Positions 1 through 8,889 are shown, counted from the first letter of the stretch. The stretch: DNA of 64,000 nucleotides from Ponticaulis sp. (GCA_002723155.1 PBNO01000006.1:273470-337469); one strand, 5' to 3'. The notes: generated from the letters alone by a model not told the origin. Program-made: numbers and translations.

Positions 1-629
1 TGAATCTGGCCGCTCGTCATACGAATGGCTGGCTGATTCTCGATCTCGATGAAGTTGCCTGTCTGCGCGATATAAATGGTCTCATTTGTCGGATCGCGCG
101 TGTCGGCGATCATCATGCCGCGGAAAACGCCGCCTGTTGATTCGCGTACATAAATGGTCAGCCCGTCCACCGGATAGGTGAAGGCGCCCGGCCGGATGAG
201 AGATGAGGCGAGGTCAGCGCGGGCGTCAGAAATCGTCTGACGAAGCTCACGCTGCGCCATAGGCTGGACGAACAGGTTTACGCAAAGGTGGGCAATCGTC
301 ACCACCACAGCCAGGCGCATAACCGGCGACAGGATTTGCCAGCGTGTCATGCCTGCGGCCTGCGAAACCACGATTTCATTGTCGCGGTGAATGCGGTTCA
401 GCGCGTTCAACGCCGCCGCAAACAGGGCGATCGGGCCAAGAACCGCGATGATCTGAGGCGCACCCAGCGCGACAACGCGCAGATAGGTGAGGGCGGACTG
501 ACGGTTATCCACAATAAGATCAGTCTGCGACAGGCCTTGCGCCAGCAATGCCAGCAGCGCGAGACCACCAACAATCGTAATGACGGCTTTAAGAACGCTG
601 AAAAAGATATACTTCTGAATTCGGTTCAT
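1..629 (-). CDS. lptF: LPS export permease LptF (3' end beyond window)
   Basis: Inner-membrane subunit of the LptB2FG transporter that extracts lipopolysaccharide and passes it to the periplasmic bridge. The visible N-terminal 209 residues begin MNRIQKYIFF and carry hydrophobic segments near residues 12-33, 50-72 and 100-120, with the family-typical stretch NRIHRDNEIVVSQAAGMT between them. The ATG at 629-627 is the only suitable start. The reading frame stays open to base 1, so the C-terminus lies outside the window. Divergent from pepA, an arrangement common in proteobacteria. LptF rather than LptG is preferred from the N-terminal sequence and the pepA linkage. Confidence 0.88.
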   Translation of the reverse strand, partial: MNRIQKYIFFSVLKAVITIVGGLALLALLAQGLSQTDLIVDNRQSALTYLRVVALGAPQIIAVLGPIALFAAALNALNRIHRDNEIVVSQAAGMTRWQILSPVMRLAVVVTIAHLCVNLFVQPMAQRELRQTISDARADLASSLIRPGAFTYPVDGLTIYVRESTGGVFRGMMIADTRDPTNETIYIAQTGNFIEIENQPAIRMTSGQI

Positions 630-736
630 AATCCTACTAACGTTTGTCTCTTCTCAGCTGTCGATGCCGTTTCACGGTAAGGGCGGTTGCCGGAACACTC
701 CAGAGGGCTTACTTCGGATTCAATTGGAGCAAAAGT

Positions 737-2191
737 ATGAAGTTTGAAATCAAAGACACTTATAGTGGCGACGTCGCAATTCTGCTTACTCATGAAGCAG
801 ATTATGTCCCTGCTGAACTCGATGCCCTCGAAGCAGGCCTTGCTGGTAAGGTGAAGGCTGCAGTCGAAGCGGGTCGTTTTCGCGGTAAAGCTGGTCAGTC
901 ATTCGAATATTTTCTCTCTTCTGACGCAGGTCCGAAGAAAGTTGTTCTCGTTGGTGCCGGCAAAACAGCTGAACTTACCGACGCAGAACTTGAGACATTT
1001 GGCGGCCACGCAGCCAAAGCCGTTCTGAATTCCGGCTATAAATCAGCAGATATCAAGGCACCGAGCGCACGCGCGCTCGCAGGTGCACGCCTCGCGGCTT
1101 ACCGCTTCGACAAATACATGACGAAGCTGACGGACGACCAGAAACCATCTCTGGAAACGATCACTCTTGTTGCTGATAACGTGTCTGCAGCAGAAGCTGA
1201 ATGGGTTGGTCTGGCAGCAGCTGTCGCGGGTACGGAAATGGCGCGCGACCTGATGAACGAGCCACCAAACGTTCTTTACCCTGAAAGCTATGCTGATCGC
1301 ATCCGCGAGATGGAAGAACTCGGCATCAAGGTCACGGTTCTCGGCGAAGAAGAAATGACCAAGCTCGGCATGAACGCGCTGCTCGGTGTCGGTCAGGGCT
1401 CTGTCCGCGAATCGAAAATGGCGATCATGGAGTGGAAAGGCGGCGGCGACGAAGCTCCTCTGGCGCTCGTTGGCAAAGGCGTCTGCTTTGACACAGGCGG
1501 CATCTCTCTGAAGCCGGGCCCGAACATGCAGGACATGAAGGGTGATATGGGCGGTTCAGCGGCGGTTGTTGGCGCTATGAAAACGCTCGCGCTTCGTAAG
1601 GCGAAAGCAAACGTTGTTGGCCTCGTTGGCCTCGTCGAGAATATGCCAGACGGCAATGCGAGCCGTCCGGGTGATATCGTGACGTCTATGTCCGGCCAGA
1701 CGATTGAGAACCAGAACACAGACGCTGAAGGGCGTCTCGTTCTGTGTGACGTGCTCTGGTACGCACAAGAGAACTATAAGCCACGCGCCATCATCGACCT
1801 CGCGACGCTAACAGGTGCGATCATCGTATCACTCGGTCACGACAATGCAGGTCTGTTCTCGAACAATGACGAGCTGTCTTCCCAGCTGACTGCTGCGGGT
1901 CTGGCGGAGAACGAAACCGTATGGCGTCTGCCAATGGGCTCGTCCTACGACAAGCTTCTCAAATCCCAGTTTGCTGACATGAAGAATATTGGCGGTCCGG
2001 CTGCCGGTTCGATCACTGCGGCGCAGTTCCTGAAGCGTTTCATCCAGAATGACACGCCTTGGGCACACATCGACATCGCAGGCGTCGCCTGGAAGAGTGT
2101 CGACAAAGCTCCGACAGACCCGTCCTGGGCGAGCGGCTTCGGCCCACGTCTCCTCGACCGTCTGATCAAAGACAATTACGAGAACGCTTAA
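737..2191 (+). CDS. pepA: Leucyl aminopeptidase (M17 cytosol aminopeptidase)
   Basis: Cytosolic di-metal exopeptidase that removes N-terminal residues from peptides. The M17 signature NTDAEGRL is at residues 327-334, and the metal/lysine motif GKGVCFDTGG starts near residue 246. The 484-residue length is normal. The frame extends upstream to 644, but ATG 737 is preferred because GGAGC lies just before it and the protein then starts at MKFEIKDTY. In some bacteria PepA also binds DNA as an Xer accessory factor; nothing here tests that. holC follows after 4 bases, probably in one transcript. Confidence 0.96.
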   Translation: MKFEIKDTYSGDVAILLTHEADYVPAELDALEAGLAGKVKAAVEAGRFRGKAGQSFEYFLSSDAGPKKVVLVGAGKTAELTDAELETFGGHAAKAVLNSGYKSADIKAPSARALAGARLAAYRFDKYMTKLTDDQKPSLETITLVADNVSAAEAEWVGLAAAVAGTEMARDLMNEPPNVLYPESYADRIREMEELGIKVTVLGEEEMTKLGMNALLGVGQGSVRESKMAIMEWKGGGDEAPLALVGKGVCFDTGGISLKPGPNMQDMKGDMGGSAAVVGAMKTLALRKAKANVVGLVGLVENMPDGNASRPGDIVTSMSGQTIENQNTDAEGRLVLCDVLWYAQENYKPRAIIDLATLTGAIIVSLGHDNAGLFSNNDELSSQLTAAGLAENETVWRLPMGSSYDKLLKSQFADMKNIGGPAAGSITAAQFLKRFIQNDTPWAHIDIAGVAWKSVDKAPTDPSWASGFGPRLLDRLIKDNYENA

Positions 2192-2195
2192 TCTG

Positions 2196-2651
2196 ATGGC
2201 GTGCGAGTGGTGGTTTTATCATCTCGAGCGGCCACCGCTTGCCGGGGCGCTCGCGCCCCTTCTCGAGAAGTGTCTGGAACGGGACTGGCGTGTGCTGGTC
2301 TCGTCTCCGGATGTGTCTGCTCTTTCCCAGCTCGATAAAGACCTCTGGCGCTGGAAGGATGACAGCTTCCTGCCACATGGGCCGGAGGGTGAGCATTCGA
2401 GCCGTCAGCCGGTTCTGCTCTCTACATCGCTTGAAAATGCGAACGACGCTAAAATTCTGGTTCTGATGAACGGTCAGGATGTGGAAACGCCTGATCAGCC
2501 TTACCAGCGGATCATGGTTGTGTTTCAGAGCGATGATCAGCACGCACTACAGACCGCACGCGGACAGTTCAAAGCCGCTCGTAATGCGGGGCTGAACGTC
2601 AAATATTACCAGCTCTCTGAGACCGGCAGCTGGATCGACAAGACACGATAA
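2196..2651 (+). CDS. holC: DNA polymerase III subunit chi
   Basis: Chi links the clamp loader to SSB during replication. The 151-residue protein has the family's opening (WFYHLERPPL), the pattern of a long helix followed by WRVLV, and the DKDLWRWKDDSFLPHG segment typical of alphaproteobacterial HolC. It starts 4 bases after pepA, the classic pepA-holC pair, so coupled translation is likely. Confidence 0.93.
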   Translation: MACEWWFYHLERPPLAGALAPLLEKCLERDWRVLVSSPDVSALSQLDKDLWRWKDDSFLPHGPEGEHSSRQPVLLSTSLENANDAKILVLMNGQDVETPDQPYQRIMVVFQSDDQHALQTARGQFKAARNAGLNVKYYQLSETGSWIDKTR

Positions 2652-2768
2652 AAACCGCCGTCATCGAAAAGTTACACACAAACTGTTGGCAGTGCGCATT
2701 TACGCAGCTATAGCGGCGCCAGAATATCAAGACCGCGATCAACGCGGTAGATAACAAGGATTTTTCCG

Positions 2769-3191
2769 ATGGCTCTCGAACGTACTTTTTCTATCATCAA
2801 GCCAGACGCAACTGAGCGTAACCTCACTGGTAAAGTAAACTCAATGATCGAGGCTGCTGGCCTGCGCATCATCGGCCAGCGTCGTATTCAGATGACTGAA
2901 GAGCAAGCCAAGCGTTTCTACGAAGTTCACGCTGAGCGCCCATTCTACGGCGAACTCGTTGAATTCATGACATCTGGCCCTGTTGTTGTTCAGGTTCTCG
3001 AAGGCGAGAACGCTGTTGCAGCTTACCGCGAAGTTATGGGCGCGACGAACCCGGCAGAAGCTGCTGAAGGCACAATCCGTAAGGAAGTTGCTAAATCTAT
3101 CGGCGAGAACTCTGTCCACGGTTCTGACAGCGCTGAGAACGCTGCGATCGAAATCGCTCAGTTCTTCTCACTGGCTGACATCGCAGGCTAA
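2769..3191 (+). CDS. ndk: Nucleoside diphosphate kinase
   Basis: Transfers the gamma phosphate of ATP to NDPs through a phosphohistidine. The protein is 140 residues, the normal length. It opens [15 protein letters not shown] and has the active-site motif NSVHGSDS, with the catalytic His at about residue 117. AAGGA precedes the ATG. A small perfect inverted repeat (ACCGCG/CGCGGT, 2732-2748) lies in the leader, and a terminator follows the gene, so it is probably monocistronic. Confidence 0.97.
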   Translation: MALERTFSIIKPDATERNLTGKVNSMIEAAGLRIIGQRRIQMTEEQAKRFYEVHAERPFYGELVEFMTSGPVVVQVLEGENAVAAYREVMGATNPAEAAEGTIRKEVAKSIGENSVHGSDSAENAAIEIAQFFSLADIAG

Positions 3192-3218
3192 GCGCCCGCG
3201 CAAAGCACATCTTACAGG

Positions 3219-3256
3219 GCCCGCACTCACAGGAGTTGCGGGCTTTGTTGTGTTTT
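3219..3256 (+). terminator. Rho-independent terminator after ndk
   Basis: Inverted repeat GCCCGCA (3219-3225) and TGCGGGC (3237-3243), with CTC/GAG extending the stem, followed by a T-rich run. It lies 28 bases past the ndk stop. Confidence 0.75.
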
Positions 3257-3296
3257 AAGCCTTGTTTTCGACACGTCTCTGGCCGACATAAAGCAC

Positions 3297-3986
3297 ATGG
3301 CGATCCTGAATCTGCGAAATATCCTGTCTCTTGCAGCTGGCGTCTCTGCGTCTGCCGTAGCTGTGCGCAATGCGCTCGGCAAGGAAGTTGATAAACGAAC
3401 GGACAAGATGATTGCCCGCGCTGTCGAAGAAGCGCGCGAAGAGCTGCGCATTCAGGCACATACCTTCTTTTCTGACGGGTTCCGCCAGTTCCTGATCACG
3501 ACTGGCGCAAAAGCATTGCTTGTGCTGATTGTGGCCGTGCTGTTCCTGTCTGGACTTTTGCCATCGAAATGGTCTGCGGTTGTGCTGGCTTTGCTGTTTG
3601 TCAGCTTCTTTACCTTCGATACCGTCCGTGCGTTTCCGACGCTGAAATTCCTGCGGCGGGAGTTCAAGAAGTTTGGCTGGCGGCCCAAGCTTATCCTCTC
3701 CGAGACGGTCTCTGCTCAGGTGTTCGAGAAAGTCCTGGAACGTGCCACAGACCAGCCTGTCGACAGCACGGAAAGCGTACTCATGCTGCTGGCAGGGCGT
3801 AAACGCGATGAAGTGGTTGAGAAGGTTGCCCGCGCTGTCGCAGATATTGCCTCGACGTCCAGCTGGGACGATGTGAAGCCGCTGGTGACGCGCTTTGCCG
3901 CCCGCTTTGCGCTGTTGTTTGTGTTGTACTCTGCGCTTGTCTGGAGCGTGATCTGGCTCATTCGCCACCATTTCGCGACGACCTGA
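3297..3986 (+). CDS. Membrane protein of unknown function
   Basis: 229 residues; I do not recognise the family. There is a charged amphipathic N-terminal region (about 30-65, rich in Glu/Arg/Lys), two adjacent hydrophobic segments near residues 71-88 and 92-110, and a third near 205-224 close to the C-terminus. The cytoplasmic stretches are helical and charged. Codon use resembles the neighbouring host genes. No enzymatic motif is visible. Confidence 0.72.
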   Translation: MAILNLRNILSLAAGVSASAVAVRNALGKEVDKRTDKMIARAVEEAREELRIQAHTFFSDGFRQFLITTGAKALLVLIVAVLFLSGLLPSKWSAVVLALLFVSFFTFDTVRAFPTLKFLRREFKKFGWRPKLILSETVSAQVFEKVLERATDQPVDSTESVLMLLAGRKRDEVVEKVARAVADIASTSSWDDVKPLVTRFAARFALLFVLYSALVWSVIWLIRHHFATT

Positions 3987-4036
3987 TTTTTTGCTCGATG
4001 CTGATGCTTCGCGAGCTCAGCGCACCGTTCGTCGGG

Positions 4037-4134
4037 GAATTGATTCACTGGATCAATTCCACATCCTCCGAACCCATCGCTTTGCTTGTAGGTCCGCAGC
4101 CCTGAGCGCGTTCTATGCGAACCTTATGGTTCGC
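4037..4134. repeat. Two perfect short palindromes in the intergenic gap
   Basis: GAATTGAT (4037-4044) pairs perfectly with ATCAATTC (4052-4059), and GCGAACC (4117-4123) with GGTTCGC (4128-4134). They fill most of the gap between two convergent genes. Neither is followed by a T-run, so they look more like dispersed palindromes than terminators. Confidence 0.5.
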
Positions 4135-4146
4135 GAGAACAAGTAA

Positions 4147-4180
4147 AAAAAAGGCGGCCCACCGGACCGCCTTTCTTTTA
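4147..4180. terminator. Bidirectional terminator between convergent genes
   Basis: Stem AAGGCGG (4151-4157) / CCGCCTT (4167-4173) with an A-run on its left and a T-rich stretch on its right. It can therefore end transcription of the carboxylesterase (minus strand) and of anything reading rightward. Confidence 0.75.
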
Positions 4181-4181
4181 T

Positions 4182-5789
4182 CTAGCCTTCAATGCCTTGC
4201 CAGAATTCTCTGATCTCAGCGCGCGGGTCATTTTCCACGCTCATTTGCGTATCAAAGATCATGGTTGCCCGCTCCGGTGAGGTATATTCCGGCCAGTCCG
4301 GCACCTCAGCATTGTTCGGGTTGCCTGTCGCTGCGAATGCTGCCCAGCTCGATGCGATACGATCCGCCATCATCAGGCTTTCTGCGCTCGCACCTGTCAG
4401 GCCGCCACGCACTGAATGCAGGCTGAGGCCGACATCAATACCGTGAACCGCGCCATAACGGCCACCAAATGCCGGGCTCGGCCATTTCCAGAGATAGGTC
4501 CAGACAGGTGCGCCGCCCGCAGTCGCCTTCAGTTCGGCCTGCGTGAAGGCAGACCGGCGGAATGACAGGTCGGTATCGATACGTGCCTGAATCAGGTGCG
4601 GCGAGGCATCCGGATCTTCCGCGCGATACATAGCGACGGCATCTTCTGCGTGATCGCCTGCGCGGCGGCGGGCATAGGCCATAAGGCCTTCATCGCTCAG
4701 ATCGAAGTTCGGCATACGGTAGGTCCGCTCATCCAGCGCCGTCGAGATCACCATTGGTACATTGTGAGAGACAGCTGGGGCGTCCGGATCAAACGGGTGT
4801 CGAACAATCGCTTCACCATCAATGACTGGCGCGAAGGAGGTAGGCGCTTCGCCAAGTGCCCGGTCTGCTGCTTCCAGCTGTGCTTGCGCCTCCAGAATGC
4901 GTGTGAATGGCAGCTCCTGCAGGCGGTGAAGCTCATTCGTCGGGATTTCCAGCTCGCCTAGCAGGCGCTCTGCTGCGGCTGTCCCGTCATCTGCAGTGCG
5001 AGAGCGCAGTGATGAGCCGGACATTACACCCGCGCGATGGATCAGGCCTTCCGCGCCCGGCATGGCCAGAAGCGTGCTTGTCTTCGCCCCGCCGCCGGAT
5101 TGACCATAAACCAGAACGCGGTCCGGATCGCCGCCAAACTGGGCGACGTTTTCCTTCACCCAGGCGAGAGCCGCCACAATGTCCATCATGCCGACGGCGC
5201 CAGAGCGTGCAAACCGGTCGTCAAACTCGGCCAGATGCGCAAAGCCGAACGCGCCAAGACGATGGTTCACGGCAATCACGACGCTATCGGCATAGCGGGC
5301 CATTTCTTCACCATCCATGCCGAACGAATTGCCCGATCCGCCATAATAGCCGCCGCCATGGATGACGAAAATTACCGGCTTTTTCGCATTCGCATCGAGG
5401 GTTGGTGTCCAGAGGTTTATTGCAAGGCAATCCTCGCCGAGGCCTGACGGGTGTCGGTCAAAAACGATCAGATCGCCGTATGCAAATGCGCGGCCGTTCG
5501 GCATTTGCGGGGCGGCATGGCTGAAGTAAAGCGCATCTTTCACGCCCGCCCATGGCTCTACCGGCTGGGGTGGCATGAAGCGGTTCGCGCCAGATGTTGG
5601 CGCGCCATAGCGAATGCCTTTAAAGCTCGTAATGCCCGCTGCATGCGCGCCGCGCAGGCGACCTTGAGCGGTTTCAACAACAGGGAAAAGCGCGCTGTCT
5701 GCAAAGCCGCGGCCTGGCAGAGTGAGTAAGCCGGTGACGGCTGCTGTGCCTGCCATGAAGAAGCGGCGACCCGGATTAAATGGTTTCAT
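4182..5789 (-). CDS. Type-B carboxylesterase/lipase, Tat-exported
   Basis: Serine hydrolase of the carboxylesterase type-B family, 535 residues. The oxyanion motif HGGG is at about 144-147, and the nucleophile elbow GQSGGG has Ser231 (most family members have GESAGG). The N-terminus GRRFFMAG followed by a hydrophobic stretch is a twin-arginine signal, so the protein probably folds in the cytoplasm and is exported. The AVHGIDV motif near residue 445 would carry the catalytic His. The natural ester substrate cannot be read from sequence. Confidence 0.9.
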   Translation of the reverse strand: MKPFNPGRRFFMAGTAAVTGLLTLPGRGFADSALFPVVETAQGRLRGAHAAGITSFKGIRYGAPTSGANRFMPPQPVEPWAGVKDALYFSHAAPQMPNGRAFAYGDLIVFDRHPSGLGEDCLAINLWTPTLDANAKKPVIFVIHGGGYYGGSGNSFGMDGEEMARYADSVVIAVNHRLGAFGFAHLAEFDDRFARSGAVGMMDIVAALAWVKENVAQFGGDPDRVLVYGQSGGGAKTSTLLAMPGAEGLIHRAGVMSGSSLRSRTADDGTAAAERLLGELEIPTNELHRLQELPFTRILEAQAQLEAADRALGEAPTSFAPVIDGEAIVRHPFDPDAPAVSHNVPMVISTALDERTYRMPNFDLSDEGLMAYARRRAGDHAEDAVAMYRAEDPDASPHLIQARIDTDLSFRRSAFTQAELKATAGGAPVWTYLWKWPSPAFGGRYGAVHGIDVGLSLHSVRGGLTGASAESLMMADRIASSWAAFAATGNPNNAEVPDWPEYTSPERATMIFDTQMSVENDPRAEIREFWQGIEG

Positions 5790-6108
5790 TGTTACCTCCC
5801 GAACGTCTGAATGCGTTTAGATTTATGTGTAGGGGAGTATCGCGACCTGCGCAATTGGTGAGTGCGTCGAGGTGTGATTTTATGGAAGAAAGTTTTGTAT
5901 GGTGGAAATGTGGGGGAGGTGATCAAGGGCAACGTCCGGACGCACCGGAGCGACTCTCTCGATTATCTGAAGCATCCTGCGACAGCTTACAATGCATCGT
6001 CCGGCGTCATTTCTCTGGTGCATTCGCTGCGCTTAATGCACCCTACAGCGGAACGAAGTTCAGCTTGCTCAGAGATTAATCGATATTGGATGGGAGGAAG
6101 TTTGCGAG
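5790..6108. other. Intergenic stretch without a supported gene
   Basis: The only structure I see is the palindrome GGTGCATT (6017-6024) / AATGCACC (6035-6042), which resembles a dispersed repeat found in many proteobacterial genomes. Short open frames here lack ribosome-binding sites and coherent composition. Confidence 0.5.
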
Positions 6109-6366
6109 GTGACTAGAATTGATAGAGTGACACCACTGATTAAATGTGCCGCTAAGGCATTTTATTCGGTATGGGTCAAATCAGAGGGCAGCCCTGAATT
6201 TCAAGTCATCATTCTTCGGGAAATGAACGAATTGGGATTCAAAACAATAACAGGACACCGAGTTCTTGTTCATTTGGATCCATCAGGTAGACTCGAAAAA
6301 GAATTGCGAGAAATGTTGAAGGAATTGGATAATAAACCGCAATCTGACGATAAGAATACGGCGTAA
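6109..6366 (+). CDS. Hypothetical protein, AT-rich orphan
   Basis: 85 residues from a GTG start, with GGAGG 11 bases upstream. The sequence is soluble and charged, with a predicted C-terminal helix rich in Glu/Lys; I do not recognise it. Base composition is clearly more AT-rich than the flanking host genes, which suggests acquisition by transfer or a gene remnant. It stands alone between the carboxylesterase gene and a REP-like element. Confidence 0.4.
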   Translation: MTRIDRVTPLIKCAAKAFYSVWVKSEGSPEFQVIILREMNELGFKTITGHRVLVHLDPSGRLEKELREMLKELDNKPQSDDKNTA

Positions 6367-6513
6367 AATGTATTACTCTAATACTGTACACTTGGTAGGA
6401 TGCATTCTGCTCAGCAATGCACCGGAGAGAGCTTGCGCAGATGTTTTATTCGGACTTCGCATTGTGTGACCAGAAATCGTTGAACAGAAATCTCGGTTTG
6501 TTTTTTTCATCTC

Positions 6514-6628
6514 ATTGTCATCCCGGCTGCAGCGAAGCGAAGAGCCGGGACCCAGAACATCCGTCTGGTAGCAGCTGGGTCCCGGATATGTTTTTCGTCA
6601 AAACTTCAAATCACTCCGGGATGACAAT
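6514..6628. repeat. REP-like nested palindromic element
   Basis: The outer arms ATTGTCATCCCGG (6514-6526) and CCGGGATGACAAT (6616-6628) are perfect inverses. An inner pair CCGGGACCCAG (6545-6555) / CTGGGTCCCGG (6575-6585) is also perfect. Such GTCATCCCGG-type elements are dispersed in alphaproteobacterial genomes. Confidence 0.75.
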
Positions 6629-6694
6629 TCGCCCGATGGCTAAAGATCCCAAAAACTAATCCAACCCCACCGTGCGCCACCCTAGACTTGGCGC

Positions 6695-7564
6695 ATGACC
6701 CCCGCGCCATCATCTGCTTCTGATTATAAGTCGCTGACCATTGGTCAGTTGATCGGGCTGAACCTTGCGAGGCTTTACGCCTGGTGCATGCAGCTTCAGG
6801 CGACGGGCGAAACGTTCGCACCGTGTGACCTCGCTCGGATGGTCATCTCAACCGACGCGATGGTGCGTTCTTATGTGCGCATGCTGGCCTCGAACCAGCT
6901 GGAGCGGGCTGGTTTTACCTTTGCGGCAAACGCGATGCGTACGCCCGTCTGGCAACGCGCTGAAGTCGGTGACATTCCTGTGTGCACTCGCGCACCTTCG
7001 GTACGCATAGAGCGCGCTCAGGGCTGTGATCTCAACTCATTGGCCGAACTGTCTGATCGGCTACAGACCACAATCGAAAACTTTGAACGTGCAGAAGCAC
7101 TGGCGAGCCATTTAGCCCGAGTGATTGTCTGCGCGCTGGCTTATCTTGAGCCTGAAGTTCGCACGCCTCTCGTGTTCGGTGAGACCGTGGAACCCGCATT
7201 TCCGTCTTGTCAGCACATCGCGGCACCGCAAGAGCCATGGCCGCCGCCAGACCGCGCGGCGTGTAATTTTCACTCGCTATCTGAGTTCAATCTTCAAAGT
7301 GAAACTCATGCGTGGCAGGGAAGCCCCTGCGGCGATACAGGTGTATGTTTTCTGTTTGGTCGCCTTTGTAGTTCGCCGTTGGCTCACCCCGGCTGCGCCT
7401 TCGCGTTGCTCGTGGGGCCAATTTTCCGCCTTCGCGGGAATGGCCGAAAAGCTCTCAACACCGCAGATGCCCGCGAAGGCGGGTATCCAATCTTAGATGA
7501 GACAAAAAGCACGCAATCGGCAGCGCGGTGCGCCGATTGCTTCACAACGTCCGGTGCGCGTTGA
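6695..7564 (+). CDS. Hypothetical protein, C-terminus runs into repeat DNA
   Basis: 289 residues. The first about 165 look like a real, mainly helical protein (segments IGLNLARLYAWCMQLQ and ARMVISTDAMVRSYVRML). After about residue 215 the frame passes through low-complexity sequence and a REP-like palindrome (7426-7482), so the C-terminus may be a fortuitous extension after loss of the original stop. No family recognised and no clear ribosome-binding site. Confidence 0.45.
   Translation: MTPAPSSASDYKSLTIGQLIGLNLARLYAWCMQLQATGETFAPCDLARMVISTDAMVRSYVRMLASNQLERAGFTFAANAMRTPVWQRAEVGDIPVCTRAPSVRIERAQGCDLNSLAELSDRLQTTIENFERAEALASHLARVIVCALAYLEPEVRTPLVFGETVEPAFPSCQHIAAPQEPWPPPDRAACNFHSLSEFNLQSETHAWQGSPCGDTGVCFLFGRLCSSPLAHPGCAFALLVGPIFRLRGNGRKALNTADAREGGYPILDETKSTQSAARCADCFTTSGAR
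7426..7482. repeat. REP-like palindrome
   Basis: CCGCCTTCGCGGG (7426-7438) and CCCGCGAAGGCGG (7470-7482) form a perfect 13-bp inverted repeat, the 'cccgcgaaggcggg' type common between genes in alphaproteobacteria. Here it lies inside the open frame 6695-7564. Confidence 0.7.
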
Positions 7565-7743
7565 GACATAATTTTGTGGGCCCGAATCCATACAGCGGCA
7601 GACCTGCCGTCGGGCTTTGCCCGCCTGCCGGAGCCGCTGCGCGGCGTGAGGTGTATCAAGCACGATTTGAATTTTCCCACGCTCGGATCGCAGCCTTGAG
7701 CGCGATCCATCGCGAAGCAACAGCGGAGCGGGGATCAAACACA

Positions 7744-7804
7744 ATTCATTCCTAAATTCGCGCCGCTGGCGCGAATGTTTTTGCGTAGCAAAATCGGAAT
7801 GAAT
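7744..7804 (-). terminator. Three-way-junction-like structure downstream of tRNA-Phe
   Basis: The outer arms ATTCATTCC (7744-7752) and GGAATGAAT (7796-7804) are perfect inverses. They enclose two perfect hairpins: ATTCGCGCC/GGCGCGAAT (7756-7776) and TTTTGC/GCAAAA (7779-7793). On the minus strand this begins right at the tRNA CCA end. It probably acts as tRNA trailer and terminator. Confidence 0.55.
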
Positions 7805-7878
7805 GGTGCCCGGGGGCGGATTTGAACCACCGACACGCGGATTTTCAATCCGCTGCTCTACCCCTGAGCTACCCGGGC
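7804..7878 (-). tRNA. tRNA-Phe (GAA)
   Basis: Read on the minus strand: a 7-bp acceptor stem GCCCGGG/CCCGGGC, D-arm GCTC/GAGC, anticodon stem GCGGA/TCCGC around TTGAAAA (anticodon GAA), T-arm with TTCAAAT, discriminator A and an encoded CCA. 75 nt including CCA. Confidence 0.97.
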
Positions 7879-8009
7879 ATCTGGGGTACGCTAGTAAAGC
7901 GAGAGGGCTGTATAATTGGCTGTTGGCGTGCTGTCCATCACCTTCTGCGCTGAATTTGACATTTTTTTTGGTGGCGCAGGAAAGCGTATGTTTTGTAGGC
8001 GGTTTCTCT

Positions 8010-8810
8010 CTATTCCTGCGCCCACAAAGTCTCGCAAACCGCAGCAATTTCGGCAGACGTCTCAATCAGGTTCTGAGGAATTCGATAGGAAATCATCGCA
8101 GTGCCAGCGAGCGCGGAATTAGAGTCCGGATCGTCCGGCCAGCGGGCACCGGCGATGCCGCCAGCTTCAAGTTCGGCCAGATAAGCGCCGAATTCATCTT
8201 CGCGCCCGTCTTTGAAGAGTGGGAGCCAGATGATGATGATAGCATTCGGCCAGCGGCGCAGGGCTTTCGGCGTCCACTCGATCAGGGCTTCGAGGTCACC
8301 GAGGGTTTCATAGCTCGGGTCGATCAGCACAACCATTTGCTCTTTAGCGCGCGGAGCGAGCGAGAGCGCGCCGCGATAGCCGTCCGCTTTGCGAATCTGA
8401 GCGCGAGGATCATTGCCGATATTTTTCGTCAGCGCAGCGTATTCTGTCGGGTGAAGTTCGAAGAAGGCCATGCGGTCATCCTTGCGCAGGAAGTGCGTGG
8501 CAAGGGCAGGAGAGCCCGGATAGTTCTTCAGGCCGCCTTCGGGGTTCAGACGTTTCACTTCGTCGAGATAGGGGCGCATGGAAGCAGGCAGGTTTTTGAC
8601 GTCAATCAGCTGGCCGATACCGTCCGGAAACTCGGCGCCTTTCTGGGCTTCTTTCGAGTTCAGATCATACATACCGCGTGCAGCGTGCGTCTCGACATAG
8701 AAGACTGGCTTTTTCTGTTTGGCGAGATCGGCCAGAACGGCGCTCAGAATAGCATGCTTGAGAACGTCAGCGCGGTTTCCGGCGTGATATACGTGTTGAT
8801 AGCTCAGCAT
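8010..8810 (-). CDS. rlmJ: 23S rRNA m6A2030 methyltransferase RlmJ
   Basis: SAM-dependent N6-adenine methyltransferase acting on A2030 of 23S rRNA. 266 residues, with the family's N-terminal signature MLSYQHVYHAGNRADVLKH and the catalytic motif DPSYE (usually DPPYE) near residue 158. The Pro-to-Ser variant in the D-P-P-Y-type motif is worth noting, but the rest of the protein is canonical. Confidence 0.93.
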   Translation of the reverse strand: MLSYQHVYHAGNRADVLKHAILSAVLADLAKQKKPVFYVETHAARGMYDLNSKEAQKGAEFPDGIGQLIDVKNLPASMRPYLDEVKRLNPEGGLKNYPGSPALATHFLRKDDRMAFFELHPTEYAALTKNIGNDPRAQIRKADGYRGALSLAPRAKEQMVVLIDPSYETLGDLEALIEWTPKALRRWPNAIIIIWLPLFKDGREDEFGAYLAELEAGGIAGARWPDDPDSNSALAGTAMISYRIPQNLIETSAEIAAVCETLWAQE

Positions 8811-8828
8811 GGTGTTCGTCTGCCTTTT

Positions 8829-8867
8829 GAAAAATAAGAAGGGCCCGCCGGTGATGGCAGGCCCTTT
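8829..8867 (-). terminator. Rho-independent terminator, minus strand
   Basis: On the minus strand: stem AAGGGCC-GCC / GGC-GGCCCTT with a six-base loop, then CTTATTTTT. It lies 23 bases past the stop of the M28 peptidase gene and just upstream of rlmJ. Confidence 0.8.
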
Positions 8868-8889
8868 AGCATGGAAACGGCTTTAAGTT

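Noticed and set aside
3255..3971. 238-codon minus-strand ORF opposite the membrane-protein gene
   Set aside because: Shadow frame; composition is not protein-like, and the plus strand has membrane segments and normal codon use.
6417..6659. 80-codon plus-strand ORF across the REP-like element
   Set aside because: Most of it is the palindromic repeat; no start signal.
7803..8837. 344-codon plus-strand ORF opposite rlmJ and tRNA-Phe
   Set aside because: Antisense to a well-supported rlmJ gene and runs through the tRNA; no protein-family features.
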